Shown: one piece after another, positions 1 to 9,555 of the stretch
Position numbering within the stretch: position 1 is the stretch's first letter
How the letters are laid out: every line of letters starts with the position of its first letter
Source: Salibaculum griseiflavum
GTDB taxonomy: Bacteria > Pseudomonadota > Alphaproteobacteria > Rhodobacterales > Rhodobacteraceae
Direction of reading: 5' to 3'
DNA length: 64,000 bases
Assembly (NCBI RefSeq): GCF_003129565.1
Contig: NZ_QETF01000003.1
Span: 202,360-266,359 of the forward strand
Program-made: the position numbers and the translations under genes
Notes under the pieces: model-generated
Databases searched by the model: none
Seen by the model: the letters and a program-made list of their open reading frames with translations, nothing else
Told to the model about the DNA's origin: nothing

Positions 1-18
1 GAGGAAGGACGGTCCGCG

Positions 19-504
19 ATGTTCAACGTGTTTGATGGCCCGGATGCCAAATGTATTATACTCAGCAGTCGGCCATTCGTACTGGATAGCCTGCGGGACC
101 TTCTTGAGCAAAACGAGGCTGAACTCGTTCAGGTAACCGACTATACCGCACTTGATCGTACTCTACGGTGTGATCCGGAAGTCAACTTCGTTATCATCGA
201 TTTGGACAGCTTCGATAGCGTCATCTCCCAGTTCGAATCCCTGAGTCGTATGCGCGTAGCGCATTGCGACCGCCCCACCATTTTGCTTTCCGAGGAATTC
301 GAGACGGACGAGTTCGGCACTCATCGCAAAATGCTCGGAGACATCTCCTTGAGGGTGCCCGTTTTGCACGCCTCCCTAGAAATCGCACTTCTACAGGCCC
401 CGGTGAACAATCTCGAATGGCGCAAGCACCTCGATGCTGTGCCGTCAGCGCCTGACTTGGCCCAAAGCGCACAGCACGAGGCAATCGGTTACATGCACGC
501 GTAG
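19..504 (+). CDS. Receiver-like protein of unknown function (degenerate CheY fold)
   Basis: This 161-residue protein has a purine-rich ribosome site (gaggaagg) just upstream of its ATG. Residues 10-110 have the alternating strand/helix pattern of a response-regulator receiver: an opening strand KCIILSS, a strand NFVIIDLD ending at the position where the phospho-acceptor Asp would lie, and a later strand RPTILLSEE. The acidic pair that follows strand 1 in true receivers is missing (SSRPFVLDS replaces the usual DD), so phosphorylation is doubtful. There is no output domain. It faces the NarL/LuxR response regulator convergently and may be part of the same signalling strip. The family assignment is an inference from the strand pattern only. 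Confidence 0.5.
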   Translation: MFNVFDGPDAKCIILSSRPFVLDSLRDLLEQNEAELVQVTDYTALDRTLRCDPEVNFVIIDLDSFDSVISQFESLSRMRVAHCDRPTILLSEEFETDEFGTHRKMLGDISLRVPVLHASLEIALLQAPVNNLEWRKHLDAVPSAPDLAQSAQHEAIGYMHA

Positions 505-646
505 TACGAAGCCGGATATCGGGTTTTCTGAGCCCCACTTCCTTTTTTGACTACGTTCAGGTCTGTGGTGGGGTAGGTCAGCACAAGTGCAGCAAAGCGC
601 GTTTCGAACAGGGCATACTGAGATCACTCAGCTGCCAAAGTCCTGT

Positions 647-1312
647 TCATAGCAAGTTGGCTTTGGACGCCACGATCACGGCATGAGCCCGGTTGCGTGC
701 ATGCAGCTTCTGGCAGATCGTGCGCATCTTCATCTTCACGGCGACCTCGCTCCGGCTGATCTCCAGAGCAATTTCCTTGTTGGTTTTACCGTCGGCCACG
801 GCTCTGAGGATGAACAGCTCGATGTCATTCAAAGACGCCCCCGAATCTTCATTAGAAGTCTCACGCCGGGACAATGACATCGGAACGAACTCGTTTCCGT
901 CATTTATCAACTGCAACGTTGTCGGCAGACTGCGCAGCTGTTGCGATTTCGAGATGAACCCTTTGGCCCCCAGGTCGATCGCGCGCCAGACGAAATCGGC
1001 ATCACTAGTACCCGAAAAAAGAACGACCGATCCATTGGGCACCGCATCAATCACCTGCTTTACCGAACGCAGACCCTGCATCCCGGGCATGGTGATGTCG
1101 AGCAGAACAAGTATCTTTTCCTTCCTGTTCGCACGCAGCACGCCGAGTGTCCCGTCAAGCGTTTCACTCAGGCTGACCAAGAACCCACCATGCGCGAGGA
1201 GCGTGCCACGCAAGGCTTCTGCAATCATCCGGTGGTCATCCGCGATGAGAACGTGAATCTGCTCCGGTGTCGGCTCTGCCTTATAAGCGAAGTTCTTCTT
1301 GCTATTCGTCAT
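647..1312 (-). CDS. NarL/LuxR-family response regulator
   Basis: This is a 221-residue two-component response regulator. The N-terminal receiver (about residues 17-135) keeps the acidic pair (IADDHR), the phospho-acceptor Asp in VLLDITMPGM, the conserved Ser/Thr in VLFSGTSD and the Lys in AKGFISK. The C-terminal part (about 155-218) is a LuxR helix-turn-helix with DGKTNKEIALEISRSE and the recognition-helix region AVKMKMRTICQKLHARNR. It is expected to bind DNA after phosphorylation. No cognate histidine kinase lies in the window. The gene sits on the lower-GC strip next to tRNA-Ser and may be carried by an integrated element. The ATG start leaves a short basic N-terminal extension before the receiver. 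Confidence 0.85.
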   Translation of the reverse strand: MTNSKKNFAYKAEPTPEQIHVLIADDHRMIAEALRGTLLAHGGFLVSLSETLDGTLGVLRANRKEKILVLLDITMPGMQGLRSVKQVIDAVPNGSVVLFSGTSDADFVWRAIDLGAKGFISKSQQLRSLPTTLQLINDGNEFVPMSLSRRETSNEDSGASLNDIELFILRAVADGKTNKEIALEISRSEVAVKMKMRTICQKLHARNRAHAVIVASKANLL

Positions 1313-2183
1313 TGAGTTCCTTGAGCCGCCGTTTCTAGGCGCATGGGCGCCATTTCAAATATGTGATTTTCCGATCAACTCATTCGACGCGTGAAGAGCT
1401 ATGTGAGCGTGAGCTACGAGGATCTTTGATATTTCGCACTAGTCATAAACGTAATGAGAAACCGTCGTTAAGACCTGCCACCATGGGTTATTCTTTTGCC
1501 TACACTCTAGATACGAAAGTTTTCCCTAACTGGATCCATGGTCCGACGAAAATATTGAAGTTAAACGTCTCTCCGTTGAATGGCCTATGCGGGCGCAGGA
1601 CTGCCCGGTTTGGATGATTGAGAGCACTTCTAAACTGGCAAGGAGTCACAATCCCCTGTAACTGCTCGACACCATCACTTGGAGCAGCCCACTAGTTGAA
1701 CCGGTCATCACACCACCCAACAGTGACTGAACTTGCCGCAACTGTACTTGTGGCGCTGTACGGGTTACATAACGTCGATGGCGCTGCGCACAGCTGATTA
1801 TCAGGCAGCGCAGCTTCGCTCTTTGCCAACTGAGCGATCTAACGAGAATTCCGGAGGCATTCGGACCGGAGATTTGCAATTCGCAAATATTCCTCCATGT
1901 TAAGTCCGTAGCGGCTTGGGTCGCCGTCTCTATCAGATCTACTGGAAACATTGTCTGGCAGAGTGGCAATCGTCCATGGCTGGCTTTGGCTTGTCTGTTT
2001 TGTCAAAAAGCTCGAAAAACATCGGCTATGCGCTTGTGGGGTATGTCAGAAAAACATACCGCGCCGGTGTAGGTCGGAGGGACACAGGACACAGAACAGA
2101 GTTATACTTCCGCAGTCAATGGCTCAGAATATTGTTGGGTGTAGCCTAGTGAGTCCGCTCTCTCTTGCGAACAACTCGGCATG
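1313..2183. other. Lower-GC intergenic region without a convincing gene
   Basis: About 870 bases separate the LuxR-type regulator from the repeat next to tRNA-Ser. GC content is visibly lower than in the flanking core genes. Only short open frames exist (for example 84 residues at 1363-1617 plus and 107 residues at 1646-1969 minus). None has a recognisable domain, clear ribosome site or coding-type third-position bias. I read it as non-coding or decayed DNA at the end of an accessory insertion. Confidence 0.5.
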
Positions 2184-2206
2184 AAAAGGGGGCACAAAAG
2201 GGGGCA
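2184..2206. repeat. Two tandem AAAAGGGGGCA repeats beside tRNA-Ser
   Basis: The 11-mer AAAAGGGGGCA occurs at 2184-2194 and again at 2196-2206, a period of 12. The pair lies about 55 bases beyond the 3' end of tRNA-Ser. Short G-rich direct repeats in this position resemble the arm-type integrase sites found at the ends of tRNA-integrated elements. That role is inferred; no integrase gene is visible here. Confidence 0.4.
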
Positions 2207-2261
2207 GACAGAACCGACCCAAAACATTATTTTTTCTTGTCAGATACTTAATGGGCCTTAA

Positions 2262-2351
2262 TGGCGGAGACGAAGGGATTCGAACCCTCGAGACGGTTTC
2301 CCGCCTACTCCCTTAGCAGGGGAGCGCCTTCGACCACTCGGCCACGTCTCC
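2262..2351 (-). tRNA. tRNA-Ser (anticodon GCU)
   Basis: Read on the minus strand, the cloverleaf starts with acceptor arm GGAGACG, then U8, a D-arm, an anticodon stem CUCCC/GGGAG around loop CUGCUAA with anticodon GCU, a long variable arm typical of class II tRNAs, a T-arm with GGUUCGAAUCCC, and 3' acceptor CGUCUCC followed by discriminator G and an encoded CCA. It decodes AGC/AGU serine codons. Its 3' end faces the lower-GC accessory strip to the left, the classic side for element integration. Confidence 0.95.
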
Positions 2352-2413
2352 GCCGACCCGTCTAATCAAACCCGTGATGGGGGGCAAGGGCAGAATCGGC
2401 ACCGGCACGATGA

Positions 2414-3511
2414 TCAGGTGTTGAACAGGAAGTGCAGCACGTCGCCATCCTTGACGACATAGCCCTTGCCTTCGGCGCGCATCTTGCCCGCCTCCTTGGC
2501 ACCCTGTTCGCCGTTGCAGGCGACAAAGTCGTCATAGGCAATGGTTTCGGCGCGGATGAAGCCCTTTTCGAAATCCCCGTGGATGACACCCGCGGCCTGC
2601 GGGGCAAGTGTTCCGGTGCGGATGGTCCAGGCACGCGCCTCCTTCGGGCCGACAGTGAAGTAGGTTTCCAGATGCAGCAATTCGTAGCCTGCCTTGATCA
2701 GCCGCGACAGGCCCGCTTCGGACAGACCCATTTCCTCTAGGAACATCGCCGCCTCGTCCTCGTCCAGCTGGCTGATTTCCTCTTCGATCTGGGCCGAGAT
2801 GATGACGTGGGAATTGCCCTGCGCGGCAGCCATCTCTGCAACCGCGTTGGAATGGGCATTGCCGGTGGCCGCCTCGGCCTCCCCGACATTGCAGACATAG
2901 AGCACCGGCTTGGTGGTCAGCAATTGCAGCATCTTCCAGGCCTTGGCATCTTCGGCATCCACCTCGACCACGCGGGCGGGCTGGCCGTTTTCCAGCACCT
3001 CCTGGGCGGCGGCGAGCAGGCGGTCCTGCTGCTGGGCGTCCTTGTCGTTGCCCTTGAGCTTGCGCACCAGACCGGCGCGACGTTTCTCGATGCTTTCGAG
3101 ATCGGCCAGCATCAATTCGGTCTCGATCACCTCTGCATCGGCCACCGGATCAACGCGCCCCTCCACGTGGGTCACGTCGCCATCCTCGAAACAGCGCAGG
3201 ACATGGGCGATGGCGTCCACCTCGCGGATATTGGCCAGGAACTGGTTGCCCAGCCCCTCGCCCTTGGAGGCGCCCTTCACCAGCCCCGCAATGTCGACGA
3301 AGGTCATGCGGGTCGGGATGATCTGTTTAGAGTTCGCGATCTCGGCCAGAGTGTCCAGCCGGGCGTCGGGCACGTTCACCTCGCCCACATTGGGTTCGAT
3401 CGTGCAAAAGGGGAAATTCGCCGCCTGCGCCGCCGCCGTCCTCGTCAGCGCGTTGAACAGCGTCGACTTGCCCACGTTCGGCAGCCCGACGATACCCATC
3501 TTGAAACCCAT
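2414..3511 (-). CDS. ychF: Redox-regulated ribosome-associated ATPase YchF (Ola1 family)
   Basis: This 365-residue protein belongs to the Obg-like P-loop family that prefers ATP over GTP. Visible motifs are the P-loop GLPNVGKST (residues 9-17), the switch region [17 protein letters not shown] and a variant G4 element (CNVGEAE instead of NKxD) that explains ATP preference. A central coiled-coil stretch rich in Glu/Lys covers about residues 130-200. The C-terminal TGS domain (about 275-363) contains [15 protein letters not shown] and GFIRAETI. Length matches the family. The stop lies about 60 bases from tRNA-Ser, and it is divergent from trpA. Confidence 0.97.
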   Translation of the reverse strand: MGFKMGIVGLPNVGKSTLFNALTRTAAAQAANFPFCTIEPNVGEVNVPDARLDTLAEIANSKQIIPTRMTFVDIAGLVKGASKGEGLGNQFLANIREVDAIAHVLRCFEDGDVTHVEGRVDPVADAEVIETELMLADLESIEKRRAGLVRKLKGNDKDAQQQDRLLAAAQEVLENGQPARVVEVDAEDAKAWKMLQLLTTKPVLYVCNVGEAEAATGNAHSNAVAEMAAAQGNSHVIISAQIEEEISQLDEDEAAMFLEEMGLSEAGLSRLIKAGYELLHLETYFTVGPKEARAWTIRTGTLAPQAAGVIHGDFEKGFIRAETIAYDDFVACNGEQGAKEAGKMRAEGKGYVVKDGDVLHFLFNT

Positions 3512-3638
3512 TGCGTCGCTCCTTCGCTTGGCCCTGGCGCGTCATACGCAGCAAGGCTTGCACCTGCAAGTCACAGCCCCATTGATTTTCCGCGCCTCGC
3601 GGGGCAAACCGCATTGGATTGAATCAGGGGGACCGGAG

Positions 3639-4430
3639 ATGACAAGGATCGACGCCAAATTCGCAGAGCTGCGCGCGGCCAATCGCAAGGCTTTCGTCGC
3701 CTATGTCATGGCGGGCGACCCCGACTACGATACGTCATTGAAAATCGTGAAGGGATTGCCGGGTGCAGGCGTGGACATCATCGAGCTGGGCCTGCCCTTC
3801 ACCGACCCGATGGCCGATGGCCCGACCATCCAGCTGGCGGGCCAACGCGCGCTGGAGGGTGGGCAGAACCTCGACAAGACGCTACAGATGGCCCGCGAAT
3901 TGCGCAAAGAGGATGACACCACCCCGATCGTCATGATGGGGTATTACAACCCCATCTATTCGCGCGGCGTCGACCGTTTCCTTGAACAGGCCAAAGAAGC
4001 CGGAATCGATGGGCTGATCGTCGTCGACCTGCCGCCCGAGGAGGATGAGGAATTGTGTATTCCCGCCCAGAAAGCAGGGCTGAATTTCATCCGTCTGGCC
4101 ACCCCCACCACCGATGACAAACGCCTGCCCAAGGTTCTGACGAACACCTCTGGCTTTGTCTATTACGTCTCGATCACCGGGATCACCGGCGCGGCGGATG
4201 CCGAGGCCGGCGATGTCGGCCCGGAAGTGGCGCGGATCAAGGCCCAGACTGATCTGCCCATCATCGTGGGCTTTGGCATCAAGACGCCGGAACGGTCCAA
4301 GGCGATTGCCGAGGTCGCCGATGGCGCGGTCGTCGGATCGGCCATCGTAGAGCGCATCGCCAAGGGCGACAGCGTCACCGATGTTCTGGCCTTCGTCAAA
4401 GCCCTCGCCGACGGTGCGCATTCGGCCTGA
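3639..4430 (+). CDS. trpA: Tryptophan synthase alpha chain
   Basis: TrpA (263 residues) cleaves indole-3-glycerol phosphate to indole and glyceraldehyde 3-phosphate, and the indole is channelled to TrpB. The start is the ATG after gaccggag; an open frame continues upstream but is antisense to ychF. The catalytic Glu and Asp lie in [15 protein letters not shown]. The phosphate-binding loops are seen as VSITGITGA and GFGIKTPE, and the C-terminal GSAIV segment is also present. The partner trpB lies about 9 kb away on the other strand, next to trpF, so the pathway genes are split here. Confidence 0.97.
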   Translation: MTRIDAKFAELRAANRKAFVAYVMAGDPDYDTSLKIVKGLPGAGVDIIELGLPFTDPMADGPTIQLAGQRALEGGQNLDKTLQMARELRKEDDTTPIVMMGYYNPIYSRGVDRFLEQAKEAGIDGLIVVDLPPEEDEELCIPAQKAGLNFIRLATPTTDDKRLPKVLTNTSGFVYYVSITGITGAADAEAGDVGPEVARIKAQTDLPIIVGFGIKTPERSKAIAEVADGAVVGSAIVERIAKGDSVTDVLAFVKALADGAHSA

Positions 4431-4462
4431 CGCCTCTTTGACAGCCAGCAAGAGGAGCTTTG

Positions 4463-4489
4463 CCCGCGGGTCCGGACCCGCGGGGGTTC
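4463..4489 (+). terminator. Palindromic hairpin after trpA
   Basis: A perfect 22-base palindrome, CCCGCGGGTCC followed directly by its complement, lies 33 bases after the trpA stop. It is followed by GGGGTTCC, with only a weak T-run. It probably ends trpA transcription. Confidence 0.55.
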
Positions 4490-4557
4490 CTATGCAATTG
4501 CGCAAAATGTTTCGAATTGGTAATGGAACCTAACCAATATAGCGAAAAGGCGTCGCC

Positions 4558-5721
4558 ATGCCCGTCATAACCTGCATCGACGATCTGAAACGCCTGCACC
4601 GGCGCCGCACGCCCAAGATGTTCTATGACTACGCGGAGTCGGGCAGCTGGACAGAACAGACCTTCCGCGAAAACACCTCTGATTTCGACAAGATCTATCT
4701 GCGCCAGCGGGTTGCCATCGACATGACGGGGCGTTCGACGGCCAGTCAAATGATCGGGCAGAACGTGTCAATGCCGGTTGGCTTGGCGCCGGTGGGCATG
4801 ACCGGCATGCAATCGGCGGATGGAGAGATAAAGGCGGCACGGGCGGCCGAAAGGTTCGGCGTGCCTTTCACCCTGTCCACGCTGTCGATCTGCTCCATCG
4901 AGGACGTGGCCGAGAACACCGAGGAACCGTTCTGGATGCAGGTCTACACGCTGAAGGACGATGATTTCATGCAACGGCTGTTCGACCGGGCCAAGGCGGC
5001 CAAGTGTTCGGCTGCTGTCATCACCGTCGACCTGCAATTGATGGGTCAGCGCCACAAGGACATCAAGAACGGGCTTTCCGCCCCGCCGAAACTGACGGCA
5101 AAGTCCGTTGCCAACATGATGACCAAGGTCCGCTGGGGGTTGGGCATGCTGGGCACAAAGCGGCGCTTTTTCGGCAATGTCATCGGCCACGCGCAGGGTG
5201 TGACGGATGGCTCGTCGCTGGCGACATGGATCGCCGAGGCCTTTGACCAGGCTTTGGACTGGGACCGTATCCGCGAATTCCGCAAGATGTGGGACGGCCC
5301 ATTGATCATCAAGGGCATCATGGATCCCCGCGACGCGCTTGAGGCTCTGAACGTAGGGGCCGATGCGATCATCGTGTCCAATCATGGCGGTCGCCAGCTG
5401 GACGGCGCAATCAGCTCCATAAGGGCGCTGCCGGCGATCATGGATGCGGTGGGAGACAAGATCGAGGTGCATCTGGATAGCGGCATCCGGTCCGGGCAGG
5501 ACGTGCTCAAGGCGCTCGCCATGGGGGCCAAGGGCACCTATATCGGCCGCGCCTATATAAACGGGCTGGGCGCGATGGGCGAAGCGGGCGTCACCCGCGC
5601 TCTGGAGGTCATTCACAAGGAACTGGACGTGTCCATGGGCCTGTGCGGCAGACGCAACGTGGACTCGTTGGATCGTGACATCCTGATGGTGCCGAACGAT
5701 TTCGAGGGGCGCTGGGCCTGA
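4558..5721 (+). CDS. lldD: FMN-dependent alpha-hydroxy-acid dehydrogenase (L-lactate dehydrogenase type)
   Basis: This 387-residue TIM-barrel flavoenzyme of the LldD/glycolate oxidase family oxidises an L-2-hydroxy acid such as L-lactate, passing electrons to the quinone pool or a cytochrome. The signature SNHGGRQLD (about residues 280-288) carries the catalytic His and substrate-binding Arg. The N-terminus FYDYAESGSWTE, the FMN-binding QVYTLKD and the late phosphate site DSGIRSGQDV and IGRAYINGLGAMGE are all present. No membrane segment is seen. The substrate is not proven. It is convergent with the following MFS gene, the two stop codons being directly adjacent. Confidence 0.9.
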   Translation: MPVITCIDDLKRLHRRRTPKMFYDYAESGSWTEQTFRENTSDFDKIYLRQRVAIDMTGRSTASQMIGQNVSMPVGLAPVGMTGMQSADGEIKAARAAERFGVPFTLSTLSICSIEDVAENTEEPFWMQVYTLKDDDFMQRLFDRAKAAKCSAAVITVDLQLMGQRHKDIKNGLSAPPKLTAKSVANMMTKVRWGLGMLGTKRRFFGNVIGHAQGVTDGSSLATWIAEAFDQALDWDRIREFRKMWDGPLIIKGIMDPRDALEALNVGADAIIVSNHGGRQLDGAISSIRALPAIMDAVGDKIEVHLDSGIRSGQDVLKALAMGAKGTYIGRAYINGLGAMGEAGVTRALEVIHKELDVSMGLCGRRNVDSLDRDILMVPNDFEGRWA

Positions 5722-6867
5722 TCACGCACGGCGGGCTTGAAGGGCCTTCACGGCGAGTCCCAATGGCACGGAAAGCAAGAGCACCCCGGCGACCCCGGCA
5801 TAGGACACGCGCAGACCCCAAAGCTCACTCGACCATCCCATGAGAACCGGGGCGAAAAAGAAGGCCGAGAACCCCACGATCGCCACACGGGAAATGGCTC
5901 TGGCCCGCTGGCGCGGCGTAACCAGCCTGCCCACCATTCCCAGACCCAGGGGGCCAATCACCGACACCCCCAACCCCAGGATACCGAAGCCCAGATAGGC
6001 CACCACGGGCGTCGCGGCCAGGGCGGCGATCACTGCACCGCTGGCCGAAACGCAGCCGGCCACAATGACCACTGTCGTTGCGCGGAATCTTTCCGATACG
6101 GCCTGCCCCGCGAACCGGCCGAACGCCATGGTCAGCCCCAGTGTCGCCGGGCCCATAGCGCCCTCGGCCGCGCCGCCCTGCAGGGTGCGCTCGATATGCA
6201 GGGCCGACCAGGCCTCGACCGTCGCCTCCGCCCCGAAGGCCACGAGAACGACCAGTCCGCAAAGGATGACGGGCCAGAACGGTGAGCGTGTTCCCGACGG
6301 ATCCTCGCCGTCCTCTGCGGCAGGTTGCATCCGCAGCCCCAGCAACACCGCCCCCATGATCAGCGCAACGCCGGCGAAGATCGTGAAAGAGTGCAATCCG
6401 GCCTCGCGACCCAGTCCGGCAAGGACCGCCCCCACGGCGTAACCGACCGAGAACAGCGCATGATTGGCATTCATCAGCGGCTTGCCCGTTGCGGCCTCAA
6501 GGTCGCTGACACGGGTATTCATCAGAACGTCGAGCAACCCCGCCGCAAAGCCAAGGACCATCATGACAAGGAAGAATCCCCATTGGACGGTCACGATGCC
6601 CGGCAGCAGCATGGCCAGCGCGATCAGCAGCGCCGCCGCCTGCATGCCCCTGGCGCCCAGGGCAGCGTCCACCCTGGGGGCGATCAGCATCGCCGTCACC
6701 AACCCGAAAGCCGACCCCAGCAGCAAGGTCCCGAACAGACCGTCCGACGCGCCAAGGCCGGCCTTGAGCACCGGAACCTGCGCGGCGAAACTGCCCCAGA
6801 ACAGGCCCAGAGCCAGAAAGGCGGACCCGGGCACCCGGGAAATCCTGATAGCGCTCACAATCGACAT
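5722..6867 (-). CDS. MFS transporter
   Basis: A 381-residue major facilitator superfamily protein with about twelve hydrophobic segments. The start chosen is the ATG giving MSIVSAIRISRVPGSAFL, after which transmembrane helix 1 begins immediately. A longer frame starting at 6954 adds a polar leader and overlaps the rplY promoter, so it is less likely. The first half contains the pattern GLFWGSFAAQVPVLKAGLGASDG seen in YbjJ-like MFS members often annotated as sugar or drug transporters. The substrate is unknown. A long cytoplasmic loop with Glu/Asp/Pro (PAAEDGEDPSGTRS) separates the two six-helix halves. Confidence 0.85.
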   Translation of the reverse strand: MSIVSAIRISRVPGSAFLALGLFWGSFAAQVPVLKAGLGASDGLFGTLLLGSAFGLVTAMLIAPRVDAALGARGMQAAALLIALAMLLPGIVTVQWGFFLVMMVLGFAAGLLDVLMNTRVSDLEAATGKPLMNANHALFSVGYAVGAVLAGLGREAGLHSFTIFAGVALIMGAVLLGLRMQPAAEDGEDPSGTRSPFWPVILCGLVVLVAFGAEATVEAWSALHIERTLQGGAAEGAMGPATLGLTMAFGRFAGQAVSERFRATTVVIVAGCVSASGAVIAALAATPVVAYLGFGILGLGVSVIGPLGLGMVGRLVTPRQRARAISRVAIVGFSAFFFAPVLMGWSSELWGLRVSYAGVAGVLLLSVPLGLAVKALQARRA

Positions 6868-6947
6868 TGCTTGCACTGAGCACAGAGCGCCGGTCCCGGC
6901 AAGACCCTTCCGAATGCGACTCGCGCTCGACGGCGTCAAAGAATCCC

Positions 6948-6976
6948 TTTTCAACGGGGCGAAACCGTCCTATACG
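6948..6976 (+). promoter_or_regulatory. Candidate sigma-70 promoter of rplY
   Basis: TTTTCA at 6948-6953 and TATACG at 6971-6976 are separated by 17 bases. They lie about 100 bases before the rplY start, leaving a leader long enough for translational control. The same TATACG -10 box is seen before rpsA. Confidence 0.4.
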
Positions 6977-7074
6977 CGCGGCTTCACCGGGTCCTCCTGC
7001 CATCAGGGGGTCCCTCTCATGGCAAAGTGGGCCCCGAACAGAAGACGGGGTGCGCGAATTGAAAGGACAGACCT

Positions 7075-7731
7075 ATGGCTGGTGAGATTCCCGATCTTAT
7101 CGCACATGAACGCAAAGGCACCGGCAAGGGTGCGGCCCGTCAGGCCCGCCGCGACCACATGGTGCCCGGCATCGTCTACGGTGGCGAGGCCGATCCGCTT
7201 CCCATCAACATCCCCTACAACGTGCTGATCAAGCGCCTCAAGGATGGTCGTTTCCTGTCGACGCTCTTCAACCTCAAGGTCGAGGGCCACGAAGATGTCC
7301 GCGTCATCTGCCGGAACGTCCAGCGCGACGTGGTCAAGGACCTGCCGACGCACCTGGACCTGATGCGTCTGAAGCGGACCACCAAGATCAACCTGTTCAT
7401 CCCGGTTGAATTCGAAGGCGAAGACGAGTGCCCCGGCCTGCGCAAGGGCGGCATTCTGACCGTCGTGCGCCCCGAGGTCGAACTGGTTGTCACTGCCGGT
7501 GACATCCCCGAGAAGCTGACCGCTTCCCTGGAGGGCCTGGAGATCGGCGACACGATCACCATTTCCTCGATCGACCTGCCCAATGGCACCAAGCCGACCA
7601 TCGACCGCGACTTCGTGATCGCCAACGTGCAGGCACCCTCCAGCCTGGCCGCGGCCGAGGACGAGGAAGAGGGCGAAGAGGCCGCCGCCAACGAGGTTCC
7701 CGCCACCGAGCAGGACAGCGACGAGGAATGA
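7075..7731 (+). CDS. rplY: 50S ribosomal protein L25 / general stress protein Ctc
   Basis: A 218-residue L25 of the long Ctc type that binds 5S rRNA. The N-terminal L25 domain (about 1-95) includes [25 protein letters not shown]. The C-terminal TL5/Ctc beta domain (about 100-185) includes [16 protein letters not shown]. The tail is very acidic ([13 protein letters not shown]), as usual in alphaproteobacteria. A ribosome site (aaaggac) precedes the ATG. It is followed by a strong hairpin terminator and then pth, the usual neighbour of rplY. Confidence 0.97.
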   Translation: MAGEIPDLIAHERKGTGKGAARQARRDHMVPGIVYGGEADPLPINIPYNVLIKRLKDGRFLSTLFNLKVEGHEDVRVICRNVQRDVVKDLPTHLDLMRLKRTTKINLFIPVEFEGEDECPGLRKGGILTVVRPEVELVVTAGDIPEKLTASLEGLEIGDTITISSIDLPNGTKPTIDRDFVIANVQAPSSLAAAEDEEEGEEAAANEVPATEQDSDEE

Positions 7732-7759
7732 TCCTCGCTCGCAATGCGAATTATCCCAA

Positions 7760-7784
7760 GGGCGCCCATCGGGGCGCCCTTTTT
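7760..7784 (+). terminator. Rho-independent terminator after rplY
   Basis: The stem GGGCGCCC / GGGCGCCC with loop ATCG is followed by TTTTT. It lies between rplY and pth, so pth is read either by partial read-through or from its own promoter. Confidence 0.85.
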
Positions 7785-7825
7785 CGTTCTGGCCCGTGCC
7801 CCCCGCCCCGCGTTATAGAGCGGCC

Positions 7826-8500
7826 ATGAAACTCTTTGTCGGCCTTGGGAATCCCGGCGCGAAATACGCGCAGAACCGTCACAATATCGGCTTCATGGCG
7901 CTGGACCGGATCGCCGAGGATCACGGCTTCGCGCCGTGGCGGTCCAAGTTCCAGGGCCTGGTCAGCGAGGGCCGGCTGGGCACCGAAAAGGTGATCCTTC
8001 TGAAACCCCAGACCTTCATGAACCTTTCTGGCCAATCCGTGGGCGAGGCGATGCGGTTCTACAAGCTCGACAGCAGCGATGTCGTGGTATTCCATGACGA
8101 GATCGACCTGGCGCCGGGCAAGCTGCGCCTGAAATCGGGAGGCGGGCATGCGGGCCATAACGGGCTGCGCTCGATCCATCAGCATATCGGGCCGCATTAC
8201 GACCGCGTCCGTCTGGGCGTGGGTCATCCCGGCCACAAGGACAAGGTGCCAGGCTATGTCCTGTCGGATTTCGCCAAGGCCGATCAGGACTGGCTGGACG
8301 ACCAGATGCGCGGCATATCCGACGGCGCGGCCCACCTTGCGCAGGACGAGGGGCCCAAATTCCTCAATGCCGTGGCGCTGAGGGTTGCACCGCCGAGGTC
8401 CTCGACCACCCCGTCAAAACCCGCCGCCAAGCCCGCCGCGGAACCGGACCCCGAAGACCAAAGAAGCCCGCTGCAGAAGCTGGTAGACAAGTTCAAATGA
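7826..8500 (+). CDS. pth: Peptidyl-tRNA hydrolase
   Basis: This 224-residue Pth hydrolyses the ester bond of peptidyl-tRNAs that drop off ribosomes. The start is the ATG of MKLFVGLGNPG, because the family begins at this strand. The catalytic His is in QNRHNIGF, the conserved Asp in FHDEIDLAPGKLRLK, and the substrate-binding loop is GGGHAGHNGLRS. A Pro/Ala/Lys-rich C-terminal extension beyond about residue 190 (SKPAAKPAAEPDPED) is longer than in E. coli but common in alphaproteobacteria. Its stop overlaps the start of the next gene by ATGA. Confidence 0.97.
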   Translation: MKLFVGLGNPGAKYAQNRHNIGFMALDRIAEDHGFAPWRSKFQGLVSEGRLGTEKVILLKPQTFMNLSGQSVGEAMRFYKLDSSDVVVFHDEIDLAPGKLRLKSGGGHAGHNGLRSIHQHIGPHYDRVRLGVGHPGHKDKVPGYVLSDFAKADQDWLDDQMRGISDGAAHLAQDEGPKFLNAVALRVAPPRSSTTPSKPAAKPAAEPDPEDQRSPLQKLVDKFK

Positions 8501-9516
8501 CGACACGGCTCGGCGCGGCCTTTACTGAGCAGGCCCAGAGTTGCGCGGCGCTCGGGTCGCCGTTCATGGAGCAGCTTTGCACCGTTTTGGCGGAACGCTT
8601 GTCGCCGGATAATCCGATTGGACACCGCCTGTTCGACTGGCCCGGTGACCTCGGCCCTGGCGCCGAAAGTGTGCCCTTGCGCCTCTGCGGGGCGCTGCAC
8701 GCGCTGTGCTTGATGGGTCGAGGCGGGTTGGACCGGGTCTATCCACCGCACAAGGTCGATGATGACACGCTCTGGGCCGGGATCGCCCACGCATTGGACT
8801 CCGAGACAGAATTCATAGATCGCTTCATCGACACCCCGCCCCAAACCAACGAGGTGCGGCGCAGCGCCGCCCTGATCGCGGCGGGGCATATCGTCCAAGA
8901 CCGGTTCGGCCTGCCGCTGCGCTTGTCTGAACTGGGTGCCAGCGCTGGCTTGAACCTGCACTGGGATCGCTTCGCGCTGCGGATCCACGACACCGTTCTG
9001 GGGCCGGCCGACAGCCCGATCATCCTGTCGCCGGACTGGGCCGGGCCTCTGCCGCCCAAGGCCCGGCCGGATGTGATCGAACGGCGCGGTGTCGACCTGA
9101 ACCCTCTTGACCCTCTGCGCGACGGGCTGCGCCTGCGAGCCTATCTGTGGCCTGACCAGCCGGACCGGCTGCGCTGGACCGAAGCCGCCATCGCCATGTC
9201 GGACCATGTCGTGGACCGGGCCGACGGGGTTGATTGGCTGGAAACCCGTTTACCCCACCAAGCCGGCACCTGCCACATGATCTATTCGACAGTCGCCTGG
9301 CAGTATTTCCCTGCTGCGGCCCGCGCTCGTGGCACCGCGCTGATCGAGACAGCCAGCCGCAGCGCGACGGACCGGTCCCCGCTGGCATGGTTCACCATGG
9401 AAAACGACGGCACCTCACCCGGCGCGGTCATGACTCTGCGGCTATGGCCGGGTGATGTCACGCTGGACCTCGGGCGGATCGACTTCCACGGACGCTGGGT
9501 TCGGTTCAACGGCTGA
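8497..9516 (+). CDS. DUF2332 family protein
   Basis: This 339-residue cytoplasmic protein has the features of the DUF2332 family: the central ELGASAGLNLHWDRF motif, which looks like a glycine-rich cofactor loop, and a later segment CHMIYSTVAWQYFP followed by the C-terminal WFTMENDG. The family is uncharacterised; the loop suggests a methyltransferase-like Rossmann core, but this is inference. The start overlaps the pth stop by four bases, so it is translationally coupled to pth. Confidence 0.85.
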   Translation: MTTRLGAAFTEQAQSCAALGSPFMEQLCTVLAERLSPDNPIGHRLFDWPGDLGPGAESVPLRLCGALHALCLMGRGGLDRVYPPHKVDDDTLWAGIAHALDSETEFIDRFIDTPPQTNEVRRSAALIAAGHIVQDRFGLPLRLSELGASAGLNLHWDRFALRIHDTVLGPADSPIILSPDWAGPLPPKARPDVIERRGVDLNPLDPLRDGLRLRAYLWPDQPDRLRWTEAAIAMSDHVVDRADGVDWLETRLPHQAGTCHMIYSTVAWQYFPAAARARGTALIETASRSATDRSPLAWFTMENDGTSPGAVMTLRLWPGDVTLDLGRIDFHGRWVRFNG

Positions 9517-9555
9517 CGCTTGCCCGTCCCGCAGGCGCGTGACACTGTTTCGAAC

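Noticed and set aside
1363..1617. Plus-strand frame of 84 residues
   Set aside because: No recognisable domain and overlaps the probable regulatory region of the LuxR-type response regulator.
1646..1969. Minus-strand frame of 107 residues in the tRNA-Ser-side gap
   Set aside because: No family, no ribosome site and no coding bias; probably chance or decayed DNA.
2910..3638. N-terminal extension of trpA by 243 residues
   Set aside because: The extension is antisense to ychF and Ser-rich. The family start and ribosome site are at 3639.
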